Below, one piece after another: positions 53,611-63,145 of a stretch of 64,000 nt of DNA. Where the stretch lies: contig OY730228.1 in assembly GCA_963422565.1 (NCBI GenBank), positions 1,798,001 through 1,862,000 on the forward strand, read 5' to 3'. This DNA comes from G963422565 sp963422565. GTDB taxonomy: Bacteria > Pseudomonadota > Alphaproteobacteria > MPNO01. A program made the translations under genes and the position numbers. The notes under the pieces were generated by a model. That model made no database searches, was not told where the DNA came from, and saw nothing but the letters and a program-made list of their open reading frames with translations. Position 1 is the stretch's first letter. Every line of letters starts with the position of its first letter.

Positions 53611-54677
53611 GACAGATCCGCCAGCCGGGCGGCTTCGTCCTCGGCCGTAAGCGCGTCGATGATCTCGTCGAGCGCCTCGCCCGCCAGCACCCGGTCGAGC
53701 TTGTGCAGGGTCAGGTTGATCCGGTGGTCGGTCACCCGGCCCTGCGGGTAGTTGTAGGTGCGAATGCGCTCGGAACGGTCGCCGGAACCGACCTGGGAGC
53801 GCCGGGCCGCGGCGCGTTCGGCGTCGCGCGCGGCGCGCTGGGCCTGGTATAGCCGGGCGCGCAGCACCCTCATCGCCTTGGCGCGGTTCTTGTGCTGCGA
53901 CTTCTCGTCCTGCTGCGAGACCACGATTCCGCTCGGGACATGGGTGATCCGGACGGCGCTGTCGGTGGTGTTGACCGACTGGCCGCCGGGACCCGAGGCG
54001 CGGAAGACATCGATTCTGAGATCTCGCTCGTCGATCCGAACGTCCACATCCTCCGCCTCGGGGAGTACGGCGACCGTCGCCGCCGAGGTATGGATGCGCC
54101 CGCCGGCTTCGGTCTCGGGAACGCGCTGGACGCGATGGACGCCCGATTCGAATTTGAGCCGCGCGAAGACCCCCTTGCCCGCCACCTCGGCGATCGCTTC
54201 CTTGAACCCGCCGATCCCGGTCTCCGTCGCCTGGATCAGCGCCATCCGCCAGCGCCGCTGCTCGGCATAGCGCTGATACATGCGGAACAGGTCGGCCGCG
54301 AACAGCGCCGCTTCCTCGCCGCCGGTGCCGGCGCGGATTTCGAGTATGGCGTTCCGTTCGTCGGCGGCGTCGCGCGGCAGCAGCAGCAGCATGAGCGCGC
54401 GTTCGCGCGCCGCCACCGCCCGCCTGACGTCGACCAGCTCCTCCCGGGCGAGGTCGCGCATCCCCGGCTCGCTGGTCTCGTCGGCGACCATCTCCTCGAG
54501 ATCGCGGCTCTCCCGGCGCGCCGACCGCAGGTCCCGTATCGCCGCGACGACGGGGTCGAGCCCGGCATATTCCCTGGACAGCCGCGCGAACTCCTGGCCG
54601 TCGGCGATCCCGCCTCCGGCCAGCGCCGCACCGAGCTCGGCGTGCCGCGCCAGGAGCTGCTCCAGCTTCTCCTCCAT
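53607..54677 (-). CDS. prfA: Peptide chain release factor 1
   Basis: Recognises UAA and UAG and triggers peptide release. The 356 residues carry GTGGEEAALFAADLFRMYQR near 118, the codon-recognition loop region HRVQRVPETEAGGRIHTSA near 185, and the catalytic loop RASGPGGQSVNTTDSAVRIT with GGQ near 232, followed by QDEKSQHKNRAKAMRVLRAR. ATG 54677 lies 2 bp after the hemA stop; the stop overlaps prmC. The release-factor loop reads PET where RF1 usually has PAT/PVT, a small change in the same tripeptide. Confidence 0.97.
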   Translation of the reverse strand: MEEKLEQLLARHAELGAALAGGGIADGQEFARLSREYAGLDPVVAAIRDLRSARRESRDLEEMVADETSEPGMRDLAREELVDVRRAVAARERALMLLLLPRDAADERNAILEIRAGTGGEEAALFAADLFRMYQRYAEQRRWRMALIQATETGIGGFKEAIAEVAGKGVFARLKFESGVHRVQRVPETEAGGRIHTSAATVAVLPEAEDVDVRIDERDLRIDVFRASGPGGQSVNTTDSAVRITHVPSGIVVSQQDEKSQHKNRAKAMRVLRARLYQAQRAARDAERAAARRSQVGSGDRSERIRTYNYPQGRVTDHRINLTLHKLDRVLAGEALDEIIDALTAEDEAARLADLS

Positions 54678-54679
54678 CC

Positions 54680-55963
54680 CTATCTCTTCCCTTCCGTTCG
54701 GGGCCGGGTCCCGTCGATGTCGAACAGGGCGGCCAGCGCGGCCTCGAGCTCGCCGCGCATCCGGCTGCCTCGGCCGGCATCCTCCAGCGCATGCGCCGGC
54801 GCTTCGAGCAGGCGGTCGACCAGCAGACTCGTCGCCTCCGCCGGGTCCTGCCCTTCATATGCGGCCAGGATCTCGGCGCGGGCGGCCTCGAACCGCGCGC
54901 GCAGAGAGGCGAGGGCCGGCCGCCCCCCGCTCCCCGCCCCGCCGTCGAGATAGCGGGCGATCTCTCCATCGAGAATCGTCTCGGCGGCCTTCGTCGCATC
55001 CTCGCGGCGGGCGAGGCCCGATTCCGCGATCCGCTCCAGGTCGGCTAGACCATAGACGAACGCACCCTCCAGGGAGTCGACATCGGGCGCGATGTCGCCC
55101 GGGACGGCAGCGTCGAGCAGCAGGATCGGCCTGCGGCGGCGGCGGGCGAGGGCGGGGCCGAGCAGCGCCGCGGTGAGCGCGCGGCGGCCGGTCCCGAGGG
55201 CGCTGACGACGATGTCGGACCCGGCAAGCAGCTCGGGGAGGTCGTCGATCGGCGCATGATGGCAGTTCCGCCGGCGGGCGGCGGCTTCGGCCCGCGCCGG
55301 GATGCGGGCGGCGACCGTCAGGCTGCGCAGACCCGAGGCCAGGATATGGTCGGCGACGAGCTCACCCATGTCGGCGCCGATCAGCATCAGCGCGCTGCAG
55401 CCCGACAGGTCGCCGTGGACATCGCGCGCGAGGCGGCGCGCGACCGCCGCCATCGAGACCGGGCGGCGGCCGATCGGCGTCTCCTTCTGCACCCGGCCGG
55501 CGGCCGCAAGGGCGGCGTCGAGCAGCGCGTCCAGCTCCGGGCCGACCGTCCCTGCCGTCCGCGCCGCCTCGCGCGCCTCCCTGACCTGGCCGGCGATCTG
55601 GGGATCGCCGACGACCGGGCTGTCGAGCGCCGCGGCCAGGCGGAAGACATGGCGCGCGGCGTCGGCCCCGCGCTTGACGTAGAGCTCCGAGGCGATCGCG
55701 CTCTCGTCGGTTCCCGCCCGCTCGGCGAACAACGCCGTCACCGCCTCGGCGGCCGAGGCGGGGTCGGCGCAGAACGACTGGACCTCCGTGCGGGCGCAGG
55801 TCGACAGGGTGACCGCCTGGCCGGCGCCCGCCGCGGGCAGGAGCCGGAGGAACTTCTCGCGCGCGGTGCCCTCCAACAGCAGACTGTCGCGGGTGCGCGC
55901 CGCGCTGGATCGGTGGTTGGCCCCGACGACCAGGAGGTTCGCGCTTCGCCCGGCGGATTCCAT
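54680..55963 (-). CDS. hemA: Glutamyl-tRNA reductase (GluTR)
   Basis: First enzyme of the C5 route to 5-aminolevulinate: reduces glutamyl-tRNA(Glu) with NADPH. The 427 residues have the N-terminal catalytic domain with TLSTCARTEVQSF (nucleophile Cys near 57; most family members read CNR), SPVVGDPQIAGQVREA near 115, the Rossmann domain with SALMLIGADMGELVADHIL near 190, and a C-terminal dimerisation helix domain. It lies 6 bp after hisS and 2 bp before prfA. Most alphaproteobacteria make 5-aminolevulinate with ALA synthase instead, so this gene is notable. Confidence 0.88.
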   Translation of the reverse strand: MESAGRSANLLVVGANHRSSAARTRDSLLLEGTAREKFLRLLPAAGAGQAVTLSTCARTEVQSFCADPASAAEAVTALFAERAGTDESAIASELYVKRGADAARHVFRLAAALDSPVVGDPQIAGQVREAREAARTAGTVGPELDALLDAALAAAGRVQKETPIGRRPVSMAAVARRLARDVHGDLSGCSALMLIGADMGELVADHILASGLRSLTVAARIPARAEAAARRRNCHHAPIDDLPELLAGSDIVVSALGTGRRALTAALLGPALARRRRRPILLLDAAVPGDIAPDVDSLEGAFVYGLADLERIAESGLARREDATKAAETILDGEIARYLDGGAGSGGRPALASLRARFEAARAEILAAYEGQDPAEATSLLVDRLLEAPAHALEDAGRGSRMRGELEAALAALFDIDGTRPRTEGKR

Positions 55964-55969
55964 CCCCGG

Positions 55970-57214
55970 TCATGCGGGCGCGGCCAGACGGTCCGCGAGC
56001 GCCGACAGGGGCACCCGGGTCTGCGCGCCGCTGTCCAGATCCCTGAGCGTCGCTTCCCCCGCGGCGATCTCGTCCTCGCCCAGCAGGACCGCCGCCCGTG
56101 CATCGAGGCGGTCGGCGCGCGCCAACCGGCGCTTGAGATTCCCGCGATAGCCGAGATCGACGACGAGGCCGGCGCGGCGCAGCGTCGCGGCGAGCAGCAG
56201 AGCCTGGGCCTCGGCGGCGGCGCCGATGGGGATCAGGGCGATCGGACGGTCGGGCGCGGCGGCGGGGCCGGCCAGCATCGACAGCCGCTCGATCCCGCCG
56301 GCCCAACCGACACCGGCGGTCTCGGGGCCGCCCATCATCCCGATCAGCCCGTCATAGCGGCCGCCGGCGACGACCGCGCCCTGGGCGCCGAGGGCGTCGG
56401 TCGTGAACTCGAAGGCCGTGTGGCAGTAATAGTCGAGGCCGCGCACCAGCCGGGGATTGATCCGATAGGCGATGTCCAGCCGCCCGAGACCGTCGCACAC
56501 CGCGCCGAAGAAGTCGCCGGACTCCGCATCGAGGCTGTCCGCCAGGGACGGAGCGCCGGCGACGACCCTGCGATCGCCGGGCGCCTTGGAATCGAGGACC
56601 CTGAGCGGGTTGCGGTCGAGTCGCATCAGGCTGTCCTCGGAGAGGACGGCGCGATGGTCCTGGAGATAGGCGAGGAGGACCGTGCGGTAAGCGGCCCTGC
56701 TGGCCGCGTTTCCGAGACTGTTGATTTGCAGCGCGACGCTGCCGCCGACGCCGAGCGCGTCGAGGACGGCCGCGCCGAGCGCGATCACCTCGACATCGCC
56801 GAGCGGTTCGGGGACGCCGAGCAGCTCGACCCCGATCTGGTGGAATTGCCGCAAGCGGCCCCTCTGCGGCCGTTCGTAGCGGAACATCGGGCCAGCATAG
56901 AAGTATTTCAGCGGCAGATGCTGCGACAGCCCGCCCGAGATCAGCGCCCGCGCGACGCCCGCCGTCCCCTCGGGCCGCAGGGTGATCTCCGCGCCGCCGC
57001 GGTCGGTGAAGCTGTACATCTCCTTGGTGACGATGTCCGAGGTGTCGCCGAGGGTGCGCTTGAACACTTCGGAGAATTCGAAGATCGGGGTCGCCATCTC
57101 GCGATACCCGTATCGCTCCGCGACCGCGCGGGCGGTATCGGCGACGCGGCGGAAGCCGCGCGCTTCGTCGGGCAGCAGGTCATGGGTTCCCCTTACGGGT
57201 CGGAGCTTGGCCAT
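55970..57214 (-). CDS. hisS: Histidyl-tRNA synthetase
   Basis: Class II aminoacyl-tRNA synthetase charging tRNA(His), 414 residues. N-terminal KLRPVRGTHDLLPDEA; motif 2 MFRYERPQRGRLRQFHQIG near 112; the histidine-binding signature RGLDYYCHTAFEFT near 258; GGRYDGLIGMMGG near 285; C-terminal anticodon-binding domain from about 325. ATG 57214 has GGAG upstream. It opens a packed transcript hisS-hemA-prfA-prmC. The ispG gene that often precedes hisS after rodZ is absent here. Confidence 0.97.
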   Translation of the reverse strand: MAKLRPVRGTHDLLPDEARGFRRVADTARAVAERYGYREMATPIFEFSEVFKRTLGDTSDIVTKEMYSFTDRGGAEITLRPEGTAGVARALISGGLSQHLPLKYFYAGPMFRYERPQRGRLRQFHQIGVELLGVPEPLGDVEVIALGAAVLDALGVGGSVALQINSLGNAASRAAYRTVLLAYLQDHRAVLSEDSLMRLDRNPLRVLDSKAPGDRRVVAGAPSLADSLDAESGDFFGAVCDGLGRLDIAYRINPRLVRGLDYYCHTAFEFTTDALGAQGAVVAGGRYDGLIGMMGGPETAGVGWAGGIERLSMLAGPAAAPDRPIALIPIGAAAEAQALLLAATLRRAGLVVDLGYRGNLKRRLARADRLDARAAVLLGEDEIAAGEATLRDLDSGAQTRVPLSALADRLAAPA

Positions 57215-57323
57215 GTCGGCTCCGCTGCGCTCGTCGCGACCGTGACACGGCGATCGAGGCGACGATGCCGCGTCGCCTTATAGCGCAGTTCCGCGGAATG
57301 CGAAAAACCGGGCGCCGGCCGGG

Positions 57324-58250
57324 TCAGTTGGTCTCCGGCGGGAGCAGTCTGTCGGCGTCGAGCGGGATGCCGCGCAGGACGGTGCCGCGCGGCCCCAGGT
57401 CGCCGACCAGCCTGTCGCCGATCAGGATGTCGAGGCCCGCGGCGTTGCCGGTCGTCAGGGTCAGACCGGGGGTTTCCGGCAGGCGGTAGCTGTCCCCTTC
57501 TCGAAGGAGGCCGGAAAATACCGGCTCCGAGCCCGCCGCGCCGACCTCCAGCCAGCTATCGGCTCTGGCCCGCAGAACGATCGAGGCGGGCGCCGCATTC
57601 CGCCGGCCTTCCGGTTCGGCTTCCGCGGGCGCAACGACCTTTTCCGGGCCCGCGCTCCCGGACGGGGCCGTTTCCCGGGGCGGGGGCGCGGCGTCCAAGA
57701 CGGTTGTGGAGGCTGGCGGCTCGGGCGCGGCGTCTTCCGGCGCGCCCGCCTGCGGCGGCGCGATCGCCTCGGAAATCTCGTCGGGCAGCACGGCCACCGC
57801 CTCGACGGGCTCCCCCTCGCTGCCGACGGTGAAATACCAGCCGCCATAGGCGACCAGAGCGAGCCCGGCGCTGATCAGAAGGAGCGGCGCGGTCGGGAGC
57901 CGCCTCTCCGGCATCGGCACGGGCGGGCTGAGATCGGGTCCCTTGCTGTCGTCGTCCGGCACCGTCTTGAGGCTGCCGGCCAGCGCGCCGCCGTCGAGGC
58001 CGAGATAATCGCCGTAGGCGCGGACGAACCCGGCACCGAAAACGGGGCCCGGAAGATCCCGCAGACGGCCGTCTTCGATGGCGCTTATATGGTTCGGACG
58101 GATGATCAGGTCGGCCGCCACATCCTCGACGCTGCGTTCGAGCGCGAGTCTGGCCTCGCGGAGAATCGCGCCGACCTCCACGGCATCCGCGTGATTCTTC
58201 CCCGCTTCGGCCGTTACGGGATCTGGCCGAGCTTCCCCTCTATACGCCAT
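57324..58250 (-). CDS. RodZ-like helix-turn-helix membrane protein
   Basis: Cell-shape protein family: cytoplasmic HTH_25 domain, one transmembrane helix, periplasmic DUF4115 domain. In 308 residues: HTH at about 25-95 (VGAILREARLALERSVEDVA, FGAGFVRAYGDYLGLD), helix at about 122-142 (LLLISAGLALVAYGGWYF), a Pro/Ala-rich linker (about 150-225), and the periplasmic domain (ADSWLEVGAAGSEPVFSGLL, about 230-308). RodZ links MreB to the wall machinery in the family. ATG 58250; it lies 109 bp before hisS, a common pairing. Confidence 0.88.
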   Translation of the reverse strand: MAYRGEARPDPVTAEAGKNHADAVEVGAILREARLALERSVEDVAADLIIRPNHISAIEDGRLRDLPGPVFGAGFVRAYGDYLGLDGGALAGSLKTVPDDDSKGPDLSPPVPMPERRLPTAPLLLISAGLALVAYGGWYFTVGSEGEPVEAVAVLPDEISEAIAPPQAGAPEDAAPEPPASTTVLDAAPPPRETAPSGSAGPEKVVAPAEAEPEGRRNAAPASIVLRARADSWLEVGAAGSEPVFSGLLREGDSYRLPETPGLTLTTGNAAGLDILIGDRLVGDLGPRGTVLRGIPLDADRLLPPETN

Positions 58251-58354
58251 CGCCCACCGCTCGAACGGTGTCCAGCCGAAATCTCCAAAGACTCGATACG
58301 GGGGCCACTCTATATCGGTTTTGTCGAAAGATCGCGATCGATCGTCCGTCCTCC

Positions 58355-58454
58355 GGCAATTCTCGTTTTGGGGACTACGACCGGCCGGACGACGGCCTTC
58401 CCCCTGCCCCCTTCCTCGAGGGGAGGGAGTTGGCGCGGCGCCCGTTCTCGTTCG
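58355..58454. repeat. Dispersed intergenic element, copy E (truncated)
   Basis: Starts GGCAATTCTCGTTTTGGGGA with arm 2 (ACGACCGGCCGGACGACGG) and CCCTGCCCCCTTCCTCGAGG. No arm 1 or right end is found before the ptsP stop; a second TTCTCGTTCGG lies at its far edge. A half copy of about 100 bp between rodZ-like gene and ptsP. Confidence 0.65.
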
Positions 58455-58478
58455 GCCCGCACGATCCGCAAGCGCCGG

Positions 58479-60761
58479 CTACGGGTCGTCGAGGACCGTG
58501 CCGCGATCCCTGGAGAAATCGCGCAGCCGTCCGCGCAGGCTGTGATCCGGCAGGTCGAGAAGCGAATCGACGAATCGGGCCAGCGTCTGCGCATGCAGGC
58601 TCCGAACCATCTTTCTGACCGCCCCGATCGTTCCCGCCGGGGCGGAGATATTGCGAAACCCGACGGCGATCAATGCCATCGCTTCGATCGGCCGGCCGGC
58701 CATTTCTCCGCAGAGAGAGATCGGCACGCCGTAGTCGTCGCACTCGGCGACGAGCTGCTTCAGCAGCGACAACGATCCCGGCGACAATACGTCGTAACGC
58801 TCGGCGACCCGCGGGTTGCCGCGGTCCGAGGCGAACAGGAACTGGAACAGATCGTTGCTGCCGACCGACACGAAATCGACGCGCCGCAGCAGCGCCGGCA
58901 ACTGCCACATCAGACTCGGGACCTCGATCATGACGCCGACCCGGACGGAATCGGGGATATCCCGTCCGCGCGCGCGGGCGCGGGCGATCTCCATCTCCAG
59001 AATGCGCCGCGCGGCGTCGAACTCGGAGATTTCGGCGACCATCGGAAACATGACGTTCAGCCCGGCCCCGGCGGCGGCGGCGATCAGCGCGCGGAGTTGC
59101 TGGCGCATCAGCGTCGGCCGGTCGAGCGCGACGCGGATCGAGCGCCACCCCATCGCCGGATTCTGATCCATCGACTCCCGGAAATAGGGGAGCTGCTTGT
59201 CGCCGCCGATGTCGAGCGTGCGAAAGATCACGGGGCGCCCGCCGGCGGCCCGTAGCACCCGGCGGTAAAGCTCGGTCTGCGGGGCGACGCCGGGAAATTC
59301 CGCCTGCACCATGAAGGGGATCTCGGTCCGGAACAAGCCGATGCCCTCCGCCCCGCTGTCCTCGAGGGCCTGCAGGTCGAGCAGCAGACCGGCGTTCATG
59401 TTGAGGCTGATCCGGACGCCGTCCCGCGTGCAGGCGGGCAGGCCGCGCGTCGCGGCGTACTCGGCGCGCCGTTTCTCGCGCATCGCCATATGGTTGGAGA
59501 CCGTGAGCCGGACATCGTCGCCGGGCCGGACGAAGACCTGACCGTTGTCGCCGTCGACGATCACCGGGTCGGTCTGGTCGATCCGCGCCAGGAGCCCCTG
59601 GATCCGGCCGACGACCGGAACGCCCAGCGCGCGGGCGACCACCGCGACATGGGAGGTTGCCGAGCCCTCCTCGAGGATCAGCGCCTTCAATCGCTGCGCG
59701 TCGTAATCGAGCAGCTCGGCCGGCCCGACCGTGCGGGCGACGAGGACCATGGACTCGGGCGGCACGTCGGGACGGGCGCCGGGCCGCCGGCCGGTCAGAT
59801 GGTGCAGGAGGCGGAAGGCGAGCGCCTCCAAGTCCGCGAGCCTCTCCCCGAAATAGGGATCGAGGATCTGCTGCATCCGCGCGCGGGTGTCGTCGAGGAC
59901 TTTCTGGACCGCCGCCTCGGCGGTCAGCCCGCCGTCGATGGCCTCGCCGATCCGCCGCAGCCATCCCCGGTCCTCGGCGAACCGTCGATGGGCCAGGAGG
60001 ATGTCGCGGTGCTCGCCGGGGCGCTTGAACCCGCTCGACGCCAGCATGTCGTCGAGCTCGCCGTGCATCGAACGGAGCGCGTCGCGGAGCCGCCCATGCT
60101 CCTGCTCCGCGTCGTCCGCGAACATCTGCGGAATGCTGACGCGCGGCATGTGGAGCACCGCCTCCCCCATGGCCAGCCCGGGACAGATCCCGACGCCTTC
60201 GAGCCGCACCGGGAGGATCGCGTTTCCCTGGCTGGAGATCGCCTCGACCGGGCTGATCAGCGCGTCGCCGGCGATCAGCTCGGCGATCACCACGCCGATC
60301 AGTTCGAGCGCCTCCACCTCTTCCTCGCCGTAGCGCCGCGCCTCCCGGTTCTGGATCACCAGGACGCCGCGCACGCGCCCGCCGCGCAGGATCGGCACGC
60401 CGAGAAACGTGCGGTAGATGTCCTCCCCGGTCTCCGGGCGGTAGCTGAACTGCGGGTGGGACTGGGCGTCGGTCTGGTTGAGCGGCCGTGCCTGCGCGGC
60501 GACCGCGCCCACCAGCCCCTCGCCAACGCGCAGCCGGGTCCGATGCACGGCCTCCGGGTTGAGGCCCTTGGTGGCGAACAGCTCGAGCAGCTCGCCGGCG
60601 CGGGCCACATAGACCGAGCAGACCTCGGCGGCCATCTCGGCGGCGACGACCTCGACGATCTCGTCGAGCCGCTGCTGGGCCGTGCCTCCGCCGGCCATCA
60701 CCGTCCGCAGCCGCCGCAGGGCCTGCCTGTGGCCTCCGACCGCCGCTTCGGACATCGTCAT
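58479..60761 (-). CDS. ptsP: Phosphoenolpyruvate-protein phosphotransferase PtsP (EI-Ntr)
   Basis: Enzyme I of the nitrogen-related phosphotransferase chain: takes phosphate from PEP and passes it to NPr. The 760 residues have an N-terminal GAF sensor domain (about 25-165), the HPr-binding/phospho-His domain with LEEGSATSHVAVVARALGVP (active His), and the C-terminal TIM-barrel PEP domain with GGDKQLPYFRE, RVGVMIEVPS, FVSVGSNDLFQFLFASDRG and SLCGEMAG (catalytic Cys). ATG 60761 overlaps the preceding gene's stop as ATGA. It lies in a lysC-monooxygenase-ptsP transcript. Confidence 0.96.
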   Translation of the reverse strand: MTMSEAAVGGHRQALRRLRTVMAGGGTAQQRLDEIVEVVAAEMAAEVCSVYVARAGELLELFATKGLNPEAVHRTRLRVGEGLVGAVAAQARPLNQTDAQSHPQFSYRPETGEDIYRTFLGVPILRGGRVRGVLVIQNREARRYGEEEVEALELIGVVIAELIAGDALISPVEAISSQGNAILPVRLEGVGICPGLAMGEAVLHMPRVSIPQMFADDAEQEHGRLRDALRSMHGELDDMLASSGFKRPGEHRDILLAHRRFAEDRGWLRRIGEAIDGGLTAEAAVQKVLDDTRARMQQILDPYFGERLADLEALAFRLLHHLTGRRPGARPDVPPESMVLVARTVGPAELLDYDAQRLKALILEEGSATSHVAVVARALGVPVVGRIQGLLARIDQTDPVIVDGDNGQVFVRPGDDVRLTVSNHMAMREKRRAEYAATRGLPACTRDGVRISLNMNAGLLLDLQALEDSGAEGIGLFRTEIPFMVQAEFPGVAPQTELYRRVLRAAGGRPVIFRTLDIGGDKQLPYFRESMDQNPAMGWRSIRVALDRPTLMRQQLRALIAAAAGAGLNVMFPMVAEISEFDAARRILEMEIARARARGRDIPDSVRVGVMIEVPSLMWQLPALLRRVDFVSVGSNDLFQFLFASDRGNPRVAERYDVLSPGSLSLLKQLVAECDDYGVPISLCGEMAGRPIEAMALIAVGFRNISAPAGTIGAVRKMVRSLHAQTLARFVDSLLDLPDHSLRGRLRDFSRDRGTVLDDP

Positions 60762-61792
60762 CGGCTCTCGATCGCGGCCCGAGCCCGCACGGCCTCCAGC
60801 GCCTGGTCGATCAGCTCGTCGACGATCTCGGCGATGGGCTGTTCGCGCGAAACCATCCCGACGCTCTGGCCGGCCATCAGGGAGCCGTATTCGACATCGC
60901 CGTCGATCGCCGCGCGGCGCAGCGCGCCGGCCCAGAAATGCTCGATCTCGAGCTGGGCTTCCACCTGGCTCGCCTCGCCCGCCCGGTAGCGCGCGATGAC
61001 CCGGCGCTGCGTCTCCGCGAACAGGCGGGTGCCCTTGTTGTGCAGCGCGCGGACCGGGATCACCGGGAAGTCGGGGTCGATCTGCACCGAGGTGACGGCG
61101 TCGCGCGCCGAGGCACGGATGAACGCCTTCTTGAAGGCCGGATGGGCGACCGACTCGCTGGCGCATACGAAGCGGGTGCCGAGCTGGCAGCCGGAGGCGC
61201 CGAGTTCGAGATAGGAGAGGATCGTCTCGCCGCGGCCGATCCCGCCGGCGATGAAGACGGGAACGTCCTGCAGGCCGGGCAGGATCTCCTGCACCAGCAC
61301 GCTGGTCGCGACCGGGCCCACATGGCCGCCCGCCTCCGCGCCCTCGACGATGATCGCGTCCGCCCCGAGCCTGACCAGGCGCCGCGCGACGGCGAGCGTC
61401 GGGGCGAAGCAGATCGCCTTCGCGCCGCCTTCGCCGAGGCGCCGGATCGCCGAGGAGGGGGGCATCCCGCCGGCGAGGATGACATGGGACACCCGCCGGT
61501 CGAGGCATGTCTCGATCAGCCGCCGGAGCTCCGGATGCATGACGATCAGATTGACCCCGAACGGCCGGTCGGTCCGCGCCGCGGTCTCCGAGATCTCCTC
61601 GGCGAGCAGCTCCGGTCCCATCGCGCCGCAGGCGATCACGCCGAACCCGCCGGCGTTGGAGAGGGCCGAGACGAGGTTGCGTTCCGACACCCAGGTCATC
61701 GCGCCGCCGAGGATCGCGTGCTCGACCCCGAGGAAGCGGCGCCCGCGCTGCCAGAGGCCGTCCAGACGGTGTCGGGCGGCGCGCCGGTCCAT
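60758..61792 (-). CDS. Nitronate monooxygenase / 2-nitropropane dioxygenase-like FMN protein
   Basis: FMN-dependent TIM-barrel oxidoreductase, 344 residues. It has the family order of AILGGAMTWVSERNLVSALS near 26, NAGGFGVIACGAM near 47, PFGVNLIVMHPELRRLIE near 78, VEGAEAGGHVGPVATSVL near 150 (GGHxG phosphate loop), FIAGGIGRGETILSYLELGA near 178 and GCQLGTRFVCASESVAHP near 200. Members oxidise nitronates or reduce enoyl substrates. It begins 15 bp after lysC and ends in a 4-bp overlap with ptsP, so it is fully embedded in the core operon; why is unclear. Confidence 0.9.
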   Translation of the reverse strand: MDRRAARHRLDGLWQRGRRFLGVEHAILGGAMTWVSERNLVSALSNAGGFGVIACGAMGPELLAEEISETAARTDRPFGVNLIVMHPELRRLIETCLDRRVSHVILAGGMPPSSAIRRLGEGGAKAICFAPTLAVARRLVRLGADAIIVEGAEAGGHVGPVATSVLVQEILPGLQDVPVFIAGGIGRGETILSYLELGASGCQLGTRFVCASESVAHPAFKKAFIRASARDAVTSVQIDPDFPVIPVRALHNKGTRLFAETQRRVIARYRAGEASQVEAQLEIEHFWAGALRRAAIDGDVEYGSLMAGQSVGMVSREQPIAEIVDELIDQALEAVRARAAIESR

Positions 61793-61807
61793 CGTCGCCC
61801 CGCGGCC

Positions 61808-63064
61808 TCAGCCGCCGGCGGCCGCGGTCTCGTCCGCGACATCGTCGAGCCCGTAAGCCGTGTGGAGCGCCCGCAGAGCGAGCTCGGTATATTCCTCGGC
61901 GACGAGAACGCTGACCTTGATCTCCGAGGTCGAGATCACCTGGATATTGATCCCCTTGGCGGCGAGGGCTGTGAACATGGTCTGCGCGACGCCCGCATGG
62001 GAGCGCATGCCGACCCCGATCACCGATATCTTCACCACGTCGGGATCGCCCATCAATCGCGCGAACCCGATCTCGGCCCGTAGCGCCTCGATATTGGCGA
62101 GCGCCCGGTCGAGATCGGCCTGGGCGACCGTAAACGTCAGGTCGGTCCTGAGATCGTCCGCGGCCACGTTCTGCACGATCAGGTCGACGTTGATGCTCTG
62201 CGCGGCGAGCGGTCCGAAGATCGCGGCGGCGACGCCGGGGCGATCGGGGACGCCGACGACGGTGACCTTGGCGTCGTTGCGCGAATAGGCGATGCCTGTA
62301 ACGATGTCCTGTTCCACGTCTCGGTCCTCGTCTCCGTCTTCCTCGACGACCAGCGTTCCGGGGCGGTCCTCGAAGCTCGAGCGAACCTGCAGCCGGATCC
62401 CGTGGTTCAACGCCATCTCGACCGACCGAGTCTCCAGGACCCTGGATCCCTGGGAGGCCATTTCAAGCATCTCCTCGAAGGTGATCCGCTCCAGCCTCCG
62501 CGCCTTGGCGACGAGCCGCGGGTCGGTGGTGTAGATGCCGTCGACATCGGTGAAGATGTCACAGCGATCGGCCTTCAGGACGGCGGCCAGGGCGACGGCG
62601 GAGGTGTCCGAGCCGCCCCTGCCGAGGGTGGTGACGCGGCCCTCCGGACCCAGCCCCTGAAACCCGGCGACCACCGGAATCTCGCCGTTGCGGAGGCAGC
62701 CTTCGAGCGGCGCGGCATCGACGGCGCGGATACGGGCGCGGCCGTGGGCGCCGTCGGTCCGGATCGGAATCTGCCAGCCGAGCCAGGACCGCGCCCGAGC
62801 GCCCAGCTCGTGCAGGGCGAGCGCCATCAGCCCGACCGTGATCTGCTCTCCCGCGGAGACCACCACATCATGCTCGCGGACATCGTGCAGCGGCCCCATC
62901 TCCCGCGTCCAGGCGACCAGCCGGTCGGTCGAGCCGGCCATCGCCGAGACCACGACCGCGGTCTCGTTGCCGGCCGCGCGCTCCCGCAGGACGCACCTGG
63001 CGGCCGCGCGGATACGCGCGAGGTCGGCGACCGAGGTCCCCCCGAATTTCTGCACGAGACGCAC
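61808..63064 (-). CDS. lysC: Aspartokinase
   Basis: Phosphorylates aspartate, the first step to lysine, threonine and methionine. The 418 residues have the kinase start RLVQKFGGTSVADLARI, TTLGRGGSDTSAVALAAVL near 165, DRCDIFTDVDGIYTTDPRLV near 190, then two ACT domains (about 265-340 and 345-410) that bind feedback amino acids, with NINVQ-like block KGINIQVISTSEIKVSVLV. I start at GTG 63064, which has GAGGAG upstream and gives the usual MRLVQKFGG N-terminus; the frame continues to 63202 without homology. Divergent from ubiG. Confidence 0.96.
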   Translation of the reverse strand: MRLVQKFGGTSVADLARIRAAARCVLRERAAGNETAVVVSAMAGSTDRLVAWTREMGPLHDVREHDVVVSAGEQITVGLMALALHELGARARSWLGWQIPIRTDGAHGRARIRAVDAAPLEGCLRNGEIPVVAGFQGLGPEGRVTTLGRGGSDTSAVALAAVLKADRCDIFTDVDGIYTTDPRLVAKARRLERITFEEMLEMASQGSRVLETRSVEMALNHGIRLQVRSSFEDRPGTLVVEEDGDEDRDVEQDIVTGIAYSRNDAKVTVVGVPDRPGVAAAIFGPLAAQSINVDLIVQNVAADDLRTDLTFTVAQADLDRALANIEALRAEIGFARLMGDPDVVKISVIGVGMRSHAGVAQTMFTALAAKGINIQVISTSEIKVSVLVAEEYTELALRALHTAYGLDDVADETAAAGG

Positions 63065-63145
63065 GCGCGGCGCTCCTCTGGCGGGATTCCGGCCTCTCCG
63101 GTCGACCGCAGGGGCGGCGCCGGAGCGCATCCCGTCCCCGGCTGG

